The notes under the pieces: model-generated
What the model saw: the letters and a program-made list of their open reading frames with translations, nothing else
Database searches by the model: none
Told to the model about the DNA's origin: nothing
Made by a program: the position numbers and the translations under genes
Origin: Streptomyces griseoflavus
Lineage (GTDB): Bacteria; Actinomycetota; Actinomycetes; Streptomycetales; Streptomycetaceae
Assembly: GCF_014649995.1 (NCBI RefSeq)
Contig: NZ_BMUC01000005.1
Location: 214,641 to 278,640, forward strand
Direction of reading: 5' to 3'
Length of the DNA stretch: 64,000 nucleotides
Part shown: positions 8,701 to 17,416 of the stretch, piece by piece
Layout: each line of letters begins with the position of its first letter
Position numbering within the stretch: position 1 is the stretch's first letter

Positions 8701-9873
8701 ATGCACGAGGTACACGAGCGGATCCTCGCCCGCGCCGAGGAGATCGCCGCCGAGGCCGCTCCCAGCGACGAGCTGGGCCGGCTGACCGACAAGGCCGCCG
8801 AGGTACTGCGCGCCAGCGGCGTCATCCGGATGCTGCAGCCCGCCGAGTTCGGCGGCCACGAGGCGAGCCCGGTCGACTTCTTCCGCACCCTGCGCGACAT
8901 CGGCGTGCAGTCCTCCTCGGCGGGCTGGGTGGCCGGCGTGGTCGGCGTCCACGCCTTCGAGGTGGCGCAGATGGACATCGCGCTGCAGAAGGAGATCTGG
9001 GGCGAGGACCCGGACACCTGGATCGCCTCGCCGTACGCCCCGCTGGGGCGGGCCACCCCGGTCGAGGGCGGGTACCGGTTCTCCGGCCGCTGGCCGTTCT
9101 CCTCGGGCACCGACCACTGCCGGTGGATCGTCCTGGGCGGCCTGATCGTGGACGGCGACGGCAAGCCGGTCCCGGGCGGACTGCGCCACTTCGTGCTCCC
9201 ACGGGCGGACTACGAGATAGTCCAGGACTCCTGGGACGTGGTCGGGCTGCGCGGCACGGGCAGCAAGGACATCGTCATCGAGGACAAGTTCATCCCGGAA
9301 CACCGGATCCTCGACCCGGTCCCGATGGAGGACGGCGGCCTGGCCCACCGGGTCGGCCGCGGCGACTCGCCGCTCTACCGGATGCCGTTCCACCCGATGT
9401 TCACCGCCGGCATCACCACCGCCACGGTCGCGATGGCGCAGGGCGCCCTCGCCGCGTTCGTCGCCTCGATGCGCGGCCGGGTCACGGCACGCGGGGTGCG
9501 CACCGCCAACGATCCGCACCAGCTCGCCGTACTGGGCCGGGCGATCTCCGACCTGCAGGCCGGCGAGGTCCAGCTGTTCGGTGACATCGAGCGGATGTGG
9601 GAGCAGGCACAGCGCGACGAACGGTTCCCGGCCGAGGAGCGGCTGCGCGTCCGCCGCAACCAGGTGCGCATCGCCCGCCGCGCGGTGAACGCCGTCGACG
9701 AACTCTTCCTGCACGCCGGCGGCTCGGCGCTGCGCGGCGACTCCACCCTCCAGCGGTGCTGGCGCGACATCCACGCCGCGATGAACCACGCCAGCAACAA
9801 CGCCGACCCGATCTACCAGGCCTACGGACTCCACACCTTCGGCCACCCCGTACCGCCGTCGGTGCTCTTCTGA
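8701..9873 (+). CDS. Flavin-dependent monooxygenase oxygenase subunit (acyl-CoA dehydrogenase fold, HsaA/HpaH-C2-like)
   Basis: 390-residue group D flavoprotein oxygenase that uses reduced flavin from a separate reductase to hydroxylate a phenol to a catechol. It has the acyl-CoA-dehydrogenase fold: N-terminal helical part with VLRASGVIRMLQPAEFGG, central beta domain with FSGRWPFSSGTDHCRWIVLGG and DSWDVVGLRGTGSKDIVI, and C-terminal helices ending NNADPIYQAYGLHTFG, typical of HsaA and 4-hydroxyphenylacetate C2 oxygenases rather than true dehydrogenases. It lies 32 nt after the hydrolase gene. The reductase partner is most likely the protein at 1-1166, encoded in the divergent operon. Function as an aromatic hydroxylase is well supported; the substrate is not. 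Confidence 0.92.
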   Translation: MHEVHERILARAEEIAAEAAPSDELGRLTDKAAEVLRASGVIRMLQPAEFGGHEASPVDFFRTLRDIGVQSSSAGWVAGVVGVHAFEVAQMDIALQKEIWGEDPDTWIASPYAPLGRATPVEGGYRFSGRWPFSSGTDHCRWIVLGGLIVDGDGKPVPGGLRHFVLPRADYEIVQDSWDVVGLRGTGSKDIVIEDKFIPEHRILDPVPMEDGGLAHRVGRGDSPLYRMPFHPMFTAGITTATVAMAQGALAAFVASMRGRVTARGVRTANDPHQLAVLGRAISDLQAGEVQLFGDIERMWEQAQRDERFPAEERLRVRRNQVRIARRAVNAVDELFLHAGGSALRGDSTLQRCWRDIHAAMNHASNNADPIYQAYGLHTFGHPVPPSVLF

Positions 9874-9932
9874 ACAACCCGCAGTCCGCCCCCCCCGTCG
9901 TCCGCCGCAGTCCTCTCCCGGAGGTATCCCGC

Positions 9933-9977
9933 ATGTCCGCCTCGCACCCCCGCAGCCCACACCGGGAGCAGCCATGA
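9933..9977 (+). CDS. Possible 14-codon leader ORF overlapping the hydratase start
   Basis: ATG at 9933 is preceded by a good ribosome-binding site (CGGAGG, about 7 nt away). The frame encodes [14 protein letters not shown] and ends at a TGA that overlaps the ATG of the next gene (ATGA). It could couple translation of the hydratase to ribosomes arriving after the 59-nt gap behind the monooxygenase gene. It may equally be chance; the peptide resembles nothing I recognise. Confidence 0.35.
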   Translation: MSASHPRSPHREQP

Positions 9978-10795
9978 CCAGCCGTGACGGCTCCGCCGCC
10001 GTGTCGAAGGCGGCGGCTGTCCTGGAGGCGGCCGCCGCAACCAAGTCGCCCTGCGCGCCCGTGCGTTCGCTGCTGCCGCAGGCCGATGTCGAGGCCGCTT
10101 ACGCGGTGCAGCGGCTGAACGTGGAGCGCGCCGTGGCGGCGGGGCGCCGTCCGGTGGGCCGGAAGATCGGTCTGACGTCTCCGGCCGTGCAGCGTCAGCT
10201 CGGTGTCGGCCAGCCGGACTTCGGAGTGCTGTTCGCCGACATGGCGGTGCCGCAGGGGCAGCCGGTCGCGCCCGGACGGCTGTTGCAGCCGAAGGTGGAG
10301 GCGGAGGTCGCCCTGGTCCTGGGCGCGGACCTGCCGCACCGGGAGCCGACGGTCGCCGACCTGCTGCGGGCCACCGCCTTCGCGCTGCCCGCGTTGGAGA
10401 TCGTGGACAGCCGGATCGCCGGGTGGGACATCACCATCGTGGACACGGTCGCCGACAACGCCTCCTGCGGTCTGTTCGTCCTGGGCGGGACCCCGGTCCC
10501 GCTGGACCGGGTCGACCTGCGCGCCGTGAGCATGACCCTGACGAAGAACGGCGGGACCGTCTCCCGGGGCACGGGCGCGGACTGTCTGGGCAGCCCGCTG
10601 ACCGCGGCCCTCTGGCTGGCCTCCACCCTCGCCGGTCTGGGTGATCCGCTGAAGGCCGGGGACGTCGTGCTGACGGGGGCGTTGGGGCCGATGGCCGTCG
10701 CCGCCGAAGGTGACGAGTTCTCGGCGCACATCGAGGGACTGGGCACGGTCGGAGCCGTGTTCGGCCAGGCCACCGCGGAAGGAGCGGGAGCATGA
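9974..10795 (+). CDS. mhpD: 2-keto-4-pentenoate hydratase (MhpD/HsaE family)
   Basis: Adds water to 2-hydroxypenta-2,4-dienoate to give 4-hydroxy-2-oxovalerate in the lower meta pathway. 273 residues, usual length. Family motifs: [17 protein letters not shown] (residues about 56-72), the acidic metal-binding region [20 protein letters not shown], and [11 protein letters not shown], with a C-terminal [14 protein letters not shown] 9974 has GGGAG upstream. The next gene starts inside its stop codon (ATGA). Substituted dienoates could also be accepted, depending on what the hydrolase releases. Confidence 0.93.
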   Translation: MTSRDGSAAVSKAAAVLEAAAATKSPCAPVRSLLPQADVEAAYAVQRLNVERAVAAGRRPVGRKIGLTSPAVQRQLGVGQPDFGVLFADMAVPQGQPVAPGRLLQPKVEAEVALVLGADLPHREPTVADLLRATAFALPALEIVDSRIAGWDITIVDTVADNASCGLFVLGGTPVPLDRVDLRAVSMTLTKNGGTVSRGTGADCLGSPLTAALWLASTLAGLGDPLKAGDVVLTGALGPMAVAAEGDEFSAHIEGLGTVGAVFGQATAEGAGA

Positions 10796-11739
10796 CCACG
10801 AAGGTCGCCGTGATCGGGTCGGGCAACATCGGCACCGACCTGATGATCAAGATCCTGCGGCTCTCGGAGTCGCTGGAGATCGCCGCCATGGTCGGGATCG
10901 ATCCCGATTCCGACGGGCTGGCGCGTGCCCGCCGCCTGAAGGTGGCGACCACCCACGAGGGCGTGGACGGCCTGGTGGCGATGGACGAGTTCGCGGACGT
11001 GTCGATCGTGTTCGACGCCACCTCCGCGGGCGCCCACCGCCGCCACGACGAGGTGCTGCGCGCGCTGGGCCGCACGGTCGTCGACCTGACCCCGGCCGCG
11101 CTCGGCCCGTACGTGGTGCCGCCGGTCAACGGGGAGGCGCACCTGGACGCACCCAACGTCAACATGGTCACCTGCGGCGGCCAGGCCACCATTCCGGTCG
11201 TGGCCGCCGTCGCCGCCGTGACGCCGGTGCACTACGGGGAGATCGTCGCCTCGATCTCGTCCCGTTCGGCCGGCCCCGGCACCCGCGCCAACATCGACGA
11301 GTTCACCGAGACGACCTCGTCGGCCATCGAGCGGGTCGGTGGCGCGACCCGGGGCAAGGCGATCATCGTCCTCAACCCGGCCGAGCCCCCGCTGATCATG
11401 CGGGACACCGTGCACTGCCTGGTCGGCGACTGCGACGACACCGCGGTGACCGCCTCCGTGGAGGAGATGGTGGCCCGCGTCCAGGCCTACGTCCCCGGAT
11501 ACCGGTTGAAGCAGGACGTGCAGTTCGACCGCGTGGCGGCCGACGACCCGCTGCGTTCCCTGCTGCCCGCGGCCTCGCGGACCGGCGAGGCCACCAGGGT
11601 GTCCGTCTTCCTGGAGGTGGAGGGCGCCGCCCACTACCTGCCCGCCTACGCCGGCAACCTCGACATCATGACCTCGGCCGCCCTGCGCACCGCCGAACGC
11701 ATGGCCGCACACCGCGCCACGGAGGTGGCATCCCGATGA
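10792..11739 (+). CDS. mhpF: Acetaldehyde dehydrogenase (acetylating), MhpF/HsaG family
   Basis: Oxidises acetaldehyde (or propionaldehyde) to the acyl-CoA with NAD+ and CoA. 315 residues. Rossmann motif [10 protein letters not shown] near the N-terminus, catalytic Cys128 in [10 protein letters not shown], and the conserved [17 protein letters not shown] stretch. It overlaps both neighbours by 4 nt, consistent with the obligate complex these enzymes form with the aldolase encoded next, in which the volatile aldehyde is channelled (established for DmpFG and HsaFG). Confidence 0.95.
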   Translation: MTTKVAVIGSGNIGTDLMIKILRLSESLEIAAMVGIDPDSDGLARARRLKVATTHEGVDGLVAMDEFADVSIVFDATSAGAHRRHDEVLRALGRTVVDLTPAALGPYVVPPVNGEAHLDAPNVNMVTCGGQATIPVVAAVAAVTPVHYGEIVASISSRSAGPGTRANIDEFTETTSSAIERVGGATRGKAIIVLNPAEPPLIMRDTVHCLVGDCDDTAVTASVEEMVARVQAYVPGYRLKQDVQFDRVAADDPLRSLLPAASRTGEATRVSVFLEVEGAAHYLPAYAGNLDIMTSAALRTAERMAAHRATEVASR

Positions 11740-12752
11740 CCTCTCTCTACATCCAGGACGTGACCCTGCGGGACGGCATGCACGCCGTCCGCCACCGCTA
11801 CACCGCCGAGCAGGCGCGTACCATCGCGGCCGCCCTCGACACCGCCGGGGTCGCCGCGATCGAGATCGCCCACGGTGACGGCCTGTCCGGCTCCAGCATC
11901 ACCTACGGTGTCGGCGCCCACACCGACTGGGAATGGATCGAAGCCGTCGTCGGCGCGGTCACCCACGCGGTCCCCACCACGCTCCTCCTGCCGGGCATCG
12001 GCACCCTGCACGACCTGAAGCAGGCCCACGCCCTCGGCATCCGCTCCGTGCGGGTCGCGACCCACTGCACCGAGGCCGACATCTCCGCCCAGCACATCGC
12101 CGCCGCCCGTGACCTGGGCATGGACGTGGCCGGGTTCCTGATGATGTCCCACATGGCCGAACCGGGCGAACTCGCCCGCCAGGCCAAGCTGATGGAGTCC
12201 TACGGCGCCCAGTGCGTCTACGTCACCGACTCCGGCGGACGGCTCACCATGGACGGGGTGCGCGACCGCGTCCGCGCCTACCGCGACGCCCTCGACCCCG
12301 CCACGGAACTGGGCATCCACGCCCACCACAACCTCGCCCTCGGCGTGGCCAACTCGGTCGTCGCCGTCGAGCACGGCGTCACCCGCGTCGACGCCTCCCT
12401 CGCAGGCCAGGGCGCCGGCGCCGGCAACTGCCCCCTGGAGGCGTTCATCGCGGTCGCCGACCTCATGGACTGGGACCACGGCTGCGACCTGTTCCCCCTC
12501 ATGGACGCCGCCGACGACCTCGTCCGCCCCCTCCAGGACCGTGAGGTCCGCGTCGACCGCGAAACCCTCACCCTCGGCTACGCCGGCGTCTACTCCAGCT
12601 TCCTGCGCCACGCCGAGGCAGCGTCCCGCCGCTACGGGGTCGACACCCGCGCGATCCTCGTCGAGGTCGGACGGCGCGGCATGGTCGGCGGCCAGGAGGA
12701 CATGATCACCGACATCGCCCTCGACCTGGCGAGGATTCCGGCCGGCGGCTGA
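11736..12752 (+). CDS. mhpE: 4-hydroxy-2-oxovalerate aldolase (MhpE/HsaF family)
   Basis: Class II pyruvate aldolase that splits 4-hydroxy-2-oxovalerate into pyruvate and acetaldehyde, handing the aldehyde to the dehydrogenase. 338 residues. HMGL-like TIM barrel: [13 protein letters not shown] (catalytic Arg-Asp) near the start, metal site [29 protein letters not shown], then a C-terminal helical extension with a tyrosine-rich [14 protein letters not shown] typical of the DmpG family. Last gene of the rightward operon. Confidence 0.95.
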   Translation: MTSLYIQDVTLRDGMHAVRHRYTAEQARTIAAALDTAGVAAIEIAHGDGLSGSSITYGVGAHTDWEWIEAVVGAVTHAVPTTLLLPGIGTLHDLKQAHALGIRSVRVATHCTEADISAQHIAAARDLGMDVAGFLMMSHMAEPGELARQAKLMESYGAQCVYVTDSGGRLTMDGVRDRVRAYRDALDPATELGIHAHHNLALGVANSVVAVEHGVTRVDASLAGQGAGAGNCPLEAFIAVADLMDWDHGCDLFPLMDAADDLVRPLQDREVRVDRETLTLGYAGVYSSFLRHAEAASRRYGVDTRAILVEVGRRGMVGGQEDMITDIALDLARIPAGG

Positions 12753-13240
12753 GCCCGCCCGGTGGCGCGCCCGGAAGGCCGCCCGCACCCGACGGTTCCT
12801 CCGCCCGGACCACCGGTGCTGTCCAGCCCCAGCTCAGCGGTAGCGCCGCCGTCGGCCGGAACTGCCGTCCCTCCGGGCCGGCGTGCGGGGTGCCGCCCGG
12901 CGCGGCGGCCCGGCCCCCGAGGCGGGCCGGGCCCGTGCCCCGGCGACCCGGCGCCGGCCCGGGGGACGGGCCGGCGCCGTCGTCGGGCACGGTCAGCCCG
13001 GGTCGTCGGTGGGGCGGTCCCGGCGACCACCACCGAGTACGACCCGGCCACCGGCGCCGCGGCCGTGGTGTCGTCGCCGGCCGGCGGGACGTTCACCCGG
13101 GCCTACGGCAGTCGCGGCCGTCTCCGAGGACGGCGTGGTTCCCGCCCGCCATGGCGGGGTCGCTGCCGGCGATGTGCCTCGTGCGCCTGGGCGACCGTGA
13201 GGAGCGCGTCTCGTGGGAGGGGCGCCCGTAGGCGCGCCAC
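12753..13240. other. Non-coding spacer after the catabolic operon
   Basis: About 490 bp without a supportable gene. All frames are open because of the GC content but have arbitrary Arg/Pro/Gly-rich composition. One frame near 13020-13110 reads TTTEYDPATGAAAVV, which looks more protein-like and could be a relic, but it has no extent or start. The strong stem-loop at 12949-12979 lies within it. Confidence 0.5.
12949..12979 (+). terminator. Strong GC stem-loop, probable terminator of the catabolic operon
   Basis: CGGCGCCGGCCC, a 7-nt loop, then the exact complement: a 12-bp perfect stem about 200 nt after the aldolase stop. It lacks a U-tract, as is common for Streptomyces terminators. Confidence 0.55.
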
Positions 13241-13246
13241 CTGCAA

Positions 13247-13275
13247 TGTACGAACGTACGCTCTCGCTGTAGGCT
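13247..13275 (+). promoter_or_regulatory. Candidate leaderless promoter and palindromic operator of the MFS gene
   Basis: TGTACG (13247-13252) and TAGGCT (13270-13275) are separated by 17 bp and the -10 ends only 6 nt before the ATG, so the transcript would begin at or next to the start codon. No Shine-Dalgarno sequence precedes the ATG. The -35 and spacer contain GTACG-AA-CGTAC (13248-13259), a palindrome of the kind bound by TetR-type repressors. Confidence 0.45.
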
Positions 13276-13281
13276 CCGCGC

Positions 13282-14496
13282 ATGACTGTTGACGTACTGC
13301 GGGAGCCCACCCGGGCCGACCGGCGGGCCCGCGCGGCCGTGGCGGTGCTGTTCCTCACCAACGGCGCCCTGTTCGCCAACCTGCTGCCGCGCTACCCGCA
13401 GATCAAGGACGACCTCGGCATCGGCAACGCCGCCTACGGCCTGGCCGTCGCGGCGTTCCCGACGGGCGCCATCGTCGCCGGCCTCGCCGCGGGCGTCCTG
13501 GTGCGCAAGCTGGGCTCGGCGCGCGTGGCCGTCCTCGGGACCCTGCTGACGGGCGCCGCCGTGCTGGCGGCGGGTCTCGCCGGCTCGGTGGCCCTCTTCG
13601 CGGGGGCGCTCTTCCTGGCCGGAGCCATGGACGCGATCACGGACGTCGGTCAGAACGCCCACGGCCTGCGGGTACAGCGCCGCTACGGACGCAGCATCAT
13701 CAACTCCTTCCACGCCATCTGGTCCATCGGCGCCGTCACCGGCGGCGCCATGGCCGCGGGGGCCATCGCCCTCGACCTCCCCCGGGGACAGCACCTGCTC
13801 ATCTCCGGCGTGCTGTTCGGCGTCGCCGCCTGCGTGGCGCTGCGCCACTGCCTGCCCGGCCCCGAGACCGAGCCGGCCGCGGAGGAGGCGGGCGGTACGG
13901 ACCTCGACCCGGGACGCCGGGGCGGGGCGGGGGTGAGGTCGCGGCGCACCGCGTACGTGCTGGCCGCCCTCGTCCTCATCGCCACCGCGGGCACGCTCGT
14001 CGAGGACGCGGGCAACTCCTGGGCCACGCTGTACCTTTCCGAGTCGCTGGACGCGTCGGTCACGCTGGCGGCCTGCGGGTTCATCGCCCTGGTCGGGGCG
14101 CAGTTCGTCGGCCGCCTGATGGGCGACCGGCTCGTGGACCGGTTCGGTCAGCGGCAGGTGGCCCGGGCCGGCGGGGCCGTCGTGCTGGCCGGCATGGGCC
14201 TGGCGCTGGCCGTGCCCACGGTCCCGGGCACGATCCTCGGCTTCGCCGCCGCCGGGTTCGGCGTGGCCACCCTCGTACCGGCGGCGATGCACGAAGCCGA
14301 CGAACTGCCCGGCCTCAAGCCGGGATCGGGGCTCACCATCGTCTCCTGGCTGATGCGCCTGGGATTCCTGTGCTCCCCGCCCGTCGTCGGACTCGTCGCC
14401 GACGCCACCAGCCTGCGCGCGGGCCTGCTGGTGGTACCCCTCGCCGGGCTCCTCGTCATCGTGCTCGCCCCGGTCCTGCGGCCCCGGCGAGCCTGA
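13282..14496 (+). CDS. MFS transporter
   Basis: 404-residue major facilitator with about 12 hydrophobic segments split by a hydrophilic central loop near residues 195-225. It has N-half features such as LLPRYPQIKDDLG after the first helix and GVLVRKLGSARVAVLG in the loop between helices 2 and 3. The family is close to that of the convergent MFS gene at 14522-15712, so the two may be distant paralogues. The substrate is unknown. Transcription appears leaderless, with a palindromic operator overlapping the promoter; no regulator gene is adjacent. Confidence 0.88.
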   Translation: MTVDVLREPTRADRRARAAVAVLFLTNGALFANLLPRYPQIKDDLGIGNAAYGLAVAAFPTGAIVAGLAAGVLVRKLGSARVAVLGTLLTGAAVLAAGLAGSVALFAGALFLAGAMDAITDVGQNAHGLRVQRRYGRSIINSFHAIWSIGAVTGGAMAAGAIALDLPRGQHLLISGVLFGVAACVALRHCLPGPETEPAAEEAGGTDLDPGRRGGAGVRSRRTAYVLAALVLIATAGTLVEDAGNSWATLYLSESLDASVTLAACGFIALVGAQFVGRLMGDRLVDRFGQRQVARAGGAVVLAGMGLALAVPTVPGTILGFAAAGFGVATLVPAAMHEADELPGLKPGSGLTIVSWLMRLGFLCSPPVVGLVADATSLRAGLLVVPLAGLLVIVLAPVLRPRRA

Positions 14497-14521
14497 CAAC
14501 GGCCCACCCCGGCCACGGTGT

Positions 14522-15712
14522 TCAGCGCGCCACGGGCGCCCCCTCCCGCTCCATGCGTCCCACCCGCCACGAGCACACGGCCACCAGGACCGCGCAGGCC
14601 GCGACCACCGCCATGCCGACGGTCAGGTCGGTGCGGCCGGCGACGAAGCCGATGAGCGCCGGGCCCGCGAGGAGGCCGGTGGTGCCCATGGCGGCGACCA
14701 GGGCCAGGGCGCCCGGCCCCTCCGCCGCGGCGGCGACGTAGAGGCAGGGGGTCACCGCCGCCATGCCCAGGCCCACGCAGGCGAAGCCGACGAGAGCCGG
14801 CCAGGTGCCGCCGGACAGCAGGGCGAGCGCGAGACCCGTGCCGGCCAGCACGCTGCCCGCCCGCACCAGCGTCGCGTCGCCCCACCGGCTGCGCCGGCCG
14901 TCGCCCAGCAGCCGGGCCACCACCATCGTCACCGAGAAGAAGGCGATGCCCAGCGGCGCCAGCCGCCCCGACGCGCCCGTCTCCTCGGTGAGGTAGAGGG
15001 CCGACCAGTCGTTCATGGCGCCCTCGGTGACCGTGCCGAACACCATGGCGCACCCCAGCCAGAGCGCGGTGCGCGAGGCCCCGGCCAGGCGTCCGAGTCC
15101 CTTCCCGCGCCCGCCCGCCTGCCGCTCCCGGGAGGGTGGAGCCGGGTCCTCGGCGAGGACCCGGGGCCTGGACGCGGCCAGCAGCAGCACCAGCAGCAGC
15201 GCCGCCACCGCGAAGTGCGCGGTCACCGAGTGGGTGACGGTGTTCGTCGCGGAGGCCAGCAGCGCGCCCCCGAACGCCCCGCCGCTGAACATCGCGTGCA
15301 ACTGGGCCATCGCGGCCCGTCCGTAGTGCTTCTCCAGGGCGGCGCCCCGCGCGTTCATGGCGACGTTCAGACAGCCGACCGCGACACCGTCGACGAAGAC
15401 GACCGCCAGGGCGAGCGGGTAGCTGCCGGCCGCGGCCAGCGCGGGCAGCACCGCCACCAGCACCAGGGCGGACCACACCGCCAGCCCGCGCGAGCCGAGC
15501 AGCCGCATCAGCGGCGCCACCAGCGGGAAGGACACCGCCGCCCCGACCCCGCAGATCATCAGCAGCAGCCCCAGCTGCGTCTCGCCCAGCCCGAAACGGG
15601 ACTTGAGCGCGGGCAGCCGGGAGACCCAGGTGGCGTACTGGAAGCCGAGGAAGCAGAACAGTGCGGCCGTCGCCATCTGGTCACGGCGGAAGTCGCCGGG
15701 ATGAGGCAGCAT
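14522..15712 (-). CDS. MFS transporter, last gene of the PhyH-DUF6271-decarboxylase operon
   Basis: 396-residue membrane protein with about 12 hydrophobic segments. Conserved sequences include WVSRLPALKSRFGLGETQLG near helix 1-2 and MNARGAALEKHYGRAAMAQLHAMFSGG, typical of an actinobacterial MFS group. It starts 6 nt after the stop of the decarboxylase-GNAT gene with GAGGGG as ribosome-binding site, so it is the fourth gene of a single leftward transcript. In that setting it is best read as exporter of, or immunity to, the product of the cluster (inference). An internal ATG at codon 13 is an alternative start. Confidence 0.88.
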   Translation of the reverse strand: MLPHPGDFRRDQMATAALFCFLGFQYATWVSRLPALKSRFGLGETQLGLLLMICGVGAAVSFPLVAPLMRLLGSRGLAVWSALVLVAVLPALAAAGSYPLALAVVFVDGVAVGCLNVAMNARGAALEKHYGRAAMAQLHAMFSGGAFGGALLASATNTVTHSVTAHFAVAALLLVLLLAASRPRVLAEDPAPPSRERQAGGRGKGLGRLAGASRTALWLGCAMVFGTVTEGAMNDWSALYLTEETGASGRLAPLGIAFFSVTMVVARLLGDGRRSRWGDATLVRAGSVLAGTGLALALLSGGTWPALVGFACVGLGMAAVTPCLYVAAAAEGPGALALVAAMGTTGLLAGPALIGFVAGRTDLTVGMAVVAACAVLVAVCSWRVGRMEREGAPVAR

Positions 15713-15718
15713 GAGTGG

Positions 15719-17416
15719 TCAGGACCCCTCTTCGGGACCGCCGGAGCGGTCGTCGCGGACCGGGCGGGACAGGTAGACGGCACCCTCGCCGTAATCCCCG
15801 GGGAGCCCGGCCCCCGGGTCGGGCCGGTAGCCGTGTCCGGCCCAGAAGCGCTCCGTCCCGCCGACGGCGATCAGCGAGATCCGCTCGTACGACAGCCGCC
15901 GGGCGGAGTCGGTGAGACGCCGCAGCAGAGCGCTGCCCAGCCCCCGGCCGCGGAGGTCGCCGGCGACCACGAGGTCGTGCAGATGCAGATTGCGCGAGTC
16001 GTACGTCCCCTCCTCCGGCCGGCGGAGGTCCGGGTAGCGGTACCGCGGGTACGGCAGGGCGAGCGCGTAGCCCGCGACACGGCTCCCGGCCTCCAGGACG
16101 AAGCACGTCGCCGGGGACGCCCGGCCCCGCGAGCGCAGCGCGTCGATCCCCTCGGACAGGGACACCGGCTCGTACACCGCCGCCTCCAGGGCGGCGATCC
16201 GCTCCCAGTCCTCCTCGCGGACGGTGCGGACGCGTACCTCCGGGGCGTCCCCGCGGACGCAGACGCGGGGGAGCGGACCGAAGCCGTTGAACTCCTCAGT
16301 CATGTAACTGGCGGCGTACGCGCCGGCGGACAGCACCCAGACCGGGTCGCCGGACGCCACCGACCTCGGCACCCGCACCCGCCGGTGCCCGGAGGCGTAG
16401 GCGTCGTCGCTGTCGCAGGTGGGTCCCGCGACGACGGCCGGCACCAGGTCGGCGTCCCCCGCCTGGGGATGGGACGGGAAGACGAGCGGATACCGCACCC
16501 CGTCCATCTCGTACAGGCCGTTGAACTTGCCGCAGCTCAGATACAGCCAGTGCTCGCGCTCCCCGTCCGGCCCGCGCCGGGACGTCAGCCGGGAGACCCG
16601 GGCCCTGACGGCGCCGTGGTCGGCGACCAGATGGCGGCCCGGCTCCACGACGAAGTCCAGGCGCCGGGGGGACCGCTCCGCCAGCCGTTCCATGCCCTCG
16701 CGCAGCACCGCGAAGATCTTGTCCAGCGGCGGGTCCAGCCGGTCGCCCCGCCGGTCGGCGTAGCCGAGCGCGGGCAGGCCCCCGCCCAGGTTGACGTGGT
16801 CCGGCACGATCCCGCGGCCGTGCAGCGCCCCGAGCACCCCGGCGAGGTCGTCGAAGGCCCGCCGCCACGCCCCGGCGGTCATCTGCTGCGAACCGACGTG
16901 CACCGACAGCCCGGCGGGGACCAGACCCGCGTCCCGGGCGGTCTCCAGCACCCGCACGGCGTCGTCCGCCGAGCACCCGAACTTCCGGCTCAGCCCCCAC
17001 ACCGCGCCCTCGCCCGTGGTGGCCAGCCTGCAGAACACCCGTGCACCCGGCGCGTGCCGGGCGAGCGCGGTCACGTCCTCGGTACTGTCCGTGGCGAAGT
17101 CCCGTATGCCCAGGCCGAACGCCCGGGCGATGTCGCGGTCGGACTTCACCGTGTTGCCGTAGTGCACGCGGCGCGCGGGGACGCCGGTCGCCAGCGCCCG
17201 GACGATCTCCCGGGGGCTCGCCGCGTCGAAGCCGGCGCCCCGGTCCGCCAGGTGGGCCAGGACCTCCTGGACCGGACACGCCTTCATGGCGAACCGTACG
17301 TCGACGCCGGGCAACTCGGCGGTCAGCGCGTCGTACTGGGCGGCGATCCCGTCCAGGTCGTAGATCAGCGCGTCCTCGGCGGCGGCCGCGAGCGCGGTGC
17401 GCAGGGCCCCGTTCAC
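15719..17416 (-). CDS. Type III PLP-dependent amino-acid decarboxylase fused to GNAT N-acetyltransferase
   Basis: 565 residues in two domains. Residues about 1-385 form an alanine-racemase-fold (type III) decarboxylase of the ornithine/diaminopimelate family: Lys45 in RFAMKAC binds PLP, with HYGNTVKSDRDI, GLSVHVGSQQ, VNLGGGLPALGY, VEPGRHLVADH and the active-site Cys in GPTCDSDD. Residues about 398-555 form a GNAT acetyltransferase with the acetyl-CoA loop VVAGDLRGRGLGSALLRRL and a final GHGYRPDP. The simplest reading is decarboxylation of a basic amino acid followed by N-acylation of the amine. ATG overlaps the DUF6271 stop (ATGA). The fusion is unusual and implies a two-step function. The substrate is not readable. 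Confidence 0.88.
   Translation of the reverse strand: MNGALRTALAAAAEDALIYDLDGIAAQYDALTAELPGVDVRFAMKACPVQEVLAHLADRGAGFDAASPREIVRALATGVPARRVHYGNTVKSDRDIARAFGLGIRDFATDSTEDVTALARHAPGARVFCRLATTGEGAVWGLSRKFGCSADDAVRVLETARDAGLVPAGLSVHVGSQQMTAGAWRRAFDDLAGVLGALHGRGIVPDHVNLGGGLPALGYADRRGDRLDPPLDKIFAVLREGMERLAERSPRRLDFVVEPGRHLVADHGAVRARVSRLTSRRGPDGEREHWLYLSCGKFNGLYEMDGVRYPLVFPSHPQAGDADLVPAVVAGPTCDSDDAYASGHRRVRVPRSVASGDPVWVLSAGAYAASYMTEEFNGFGPLPRVCVRGDAPEVRVRTVREEDWERIAALEAAVYEPVSLSEGIDALRSRGRASPATCFVLEAGSRVAGYALALPYPRYRYPDLRRPEEGTYDSRNLHLHDLVVAGDLRGRGLGSALLRRLTDSARRLSYERISLIAVGGTERFWAGHGYRPDPGAGLPGDYGEGAVYLSRPVRDDRSGGPEEGS

Noticed and set aside
12990-13120. Possible pseudogene (TTTEYDPATGAAAVV)
   Set aside because: Only about 30 plausible residues without start, motif or neighbours; cannot be distinguished from chance.
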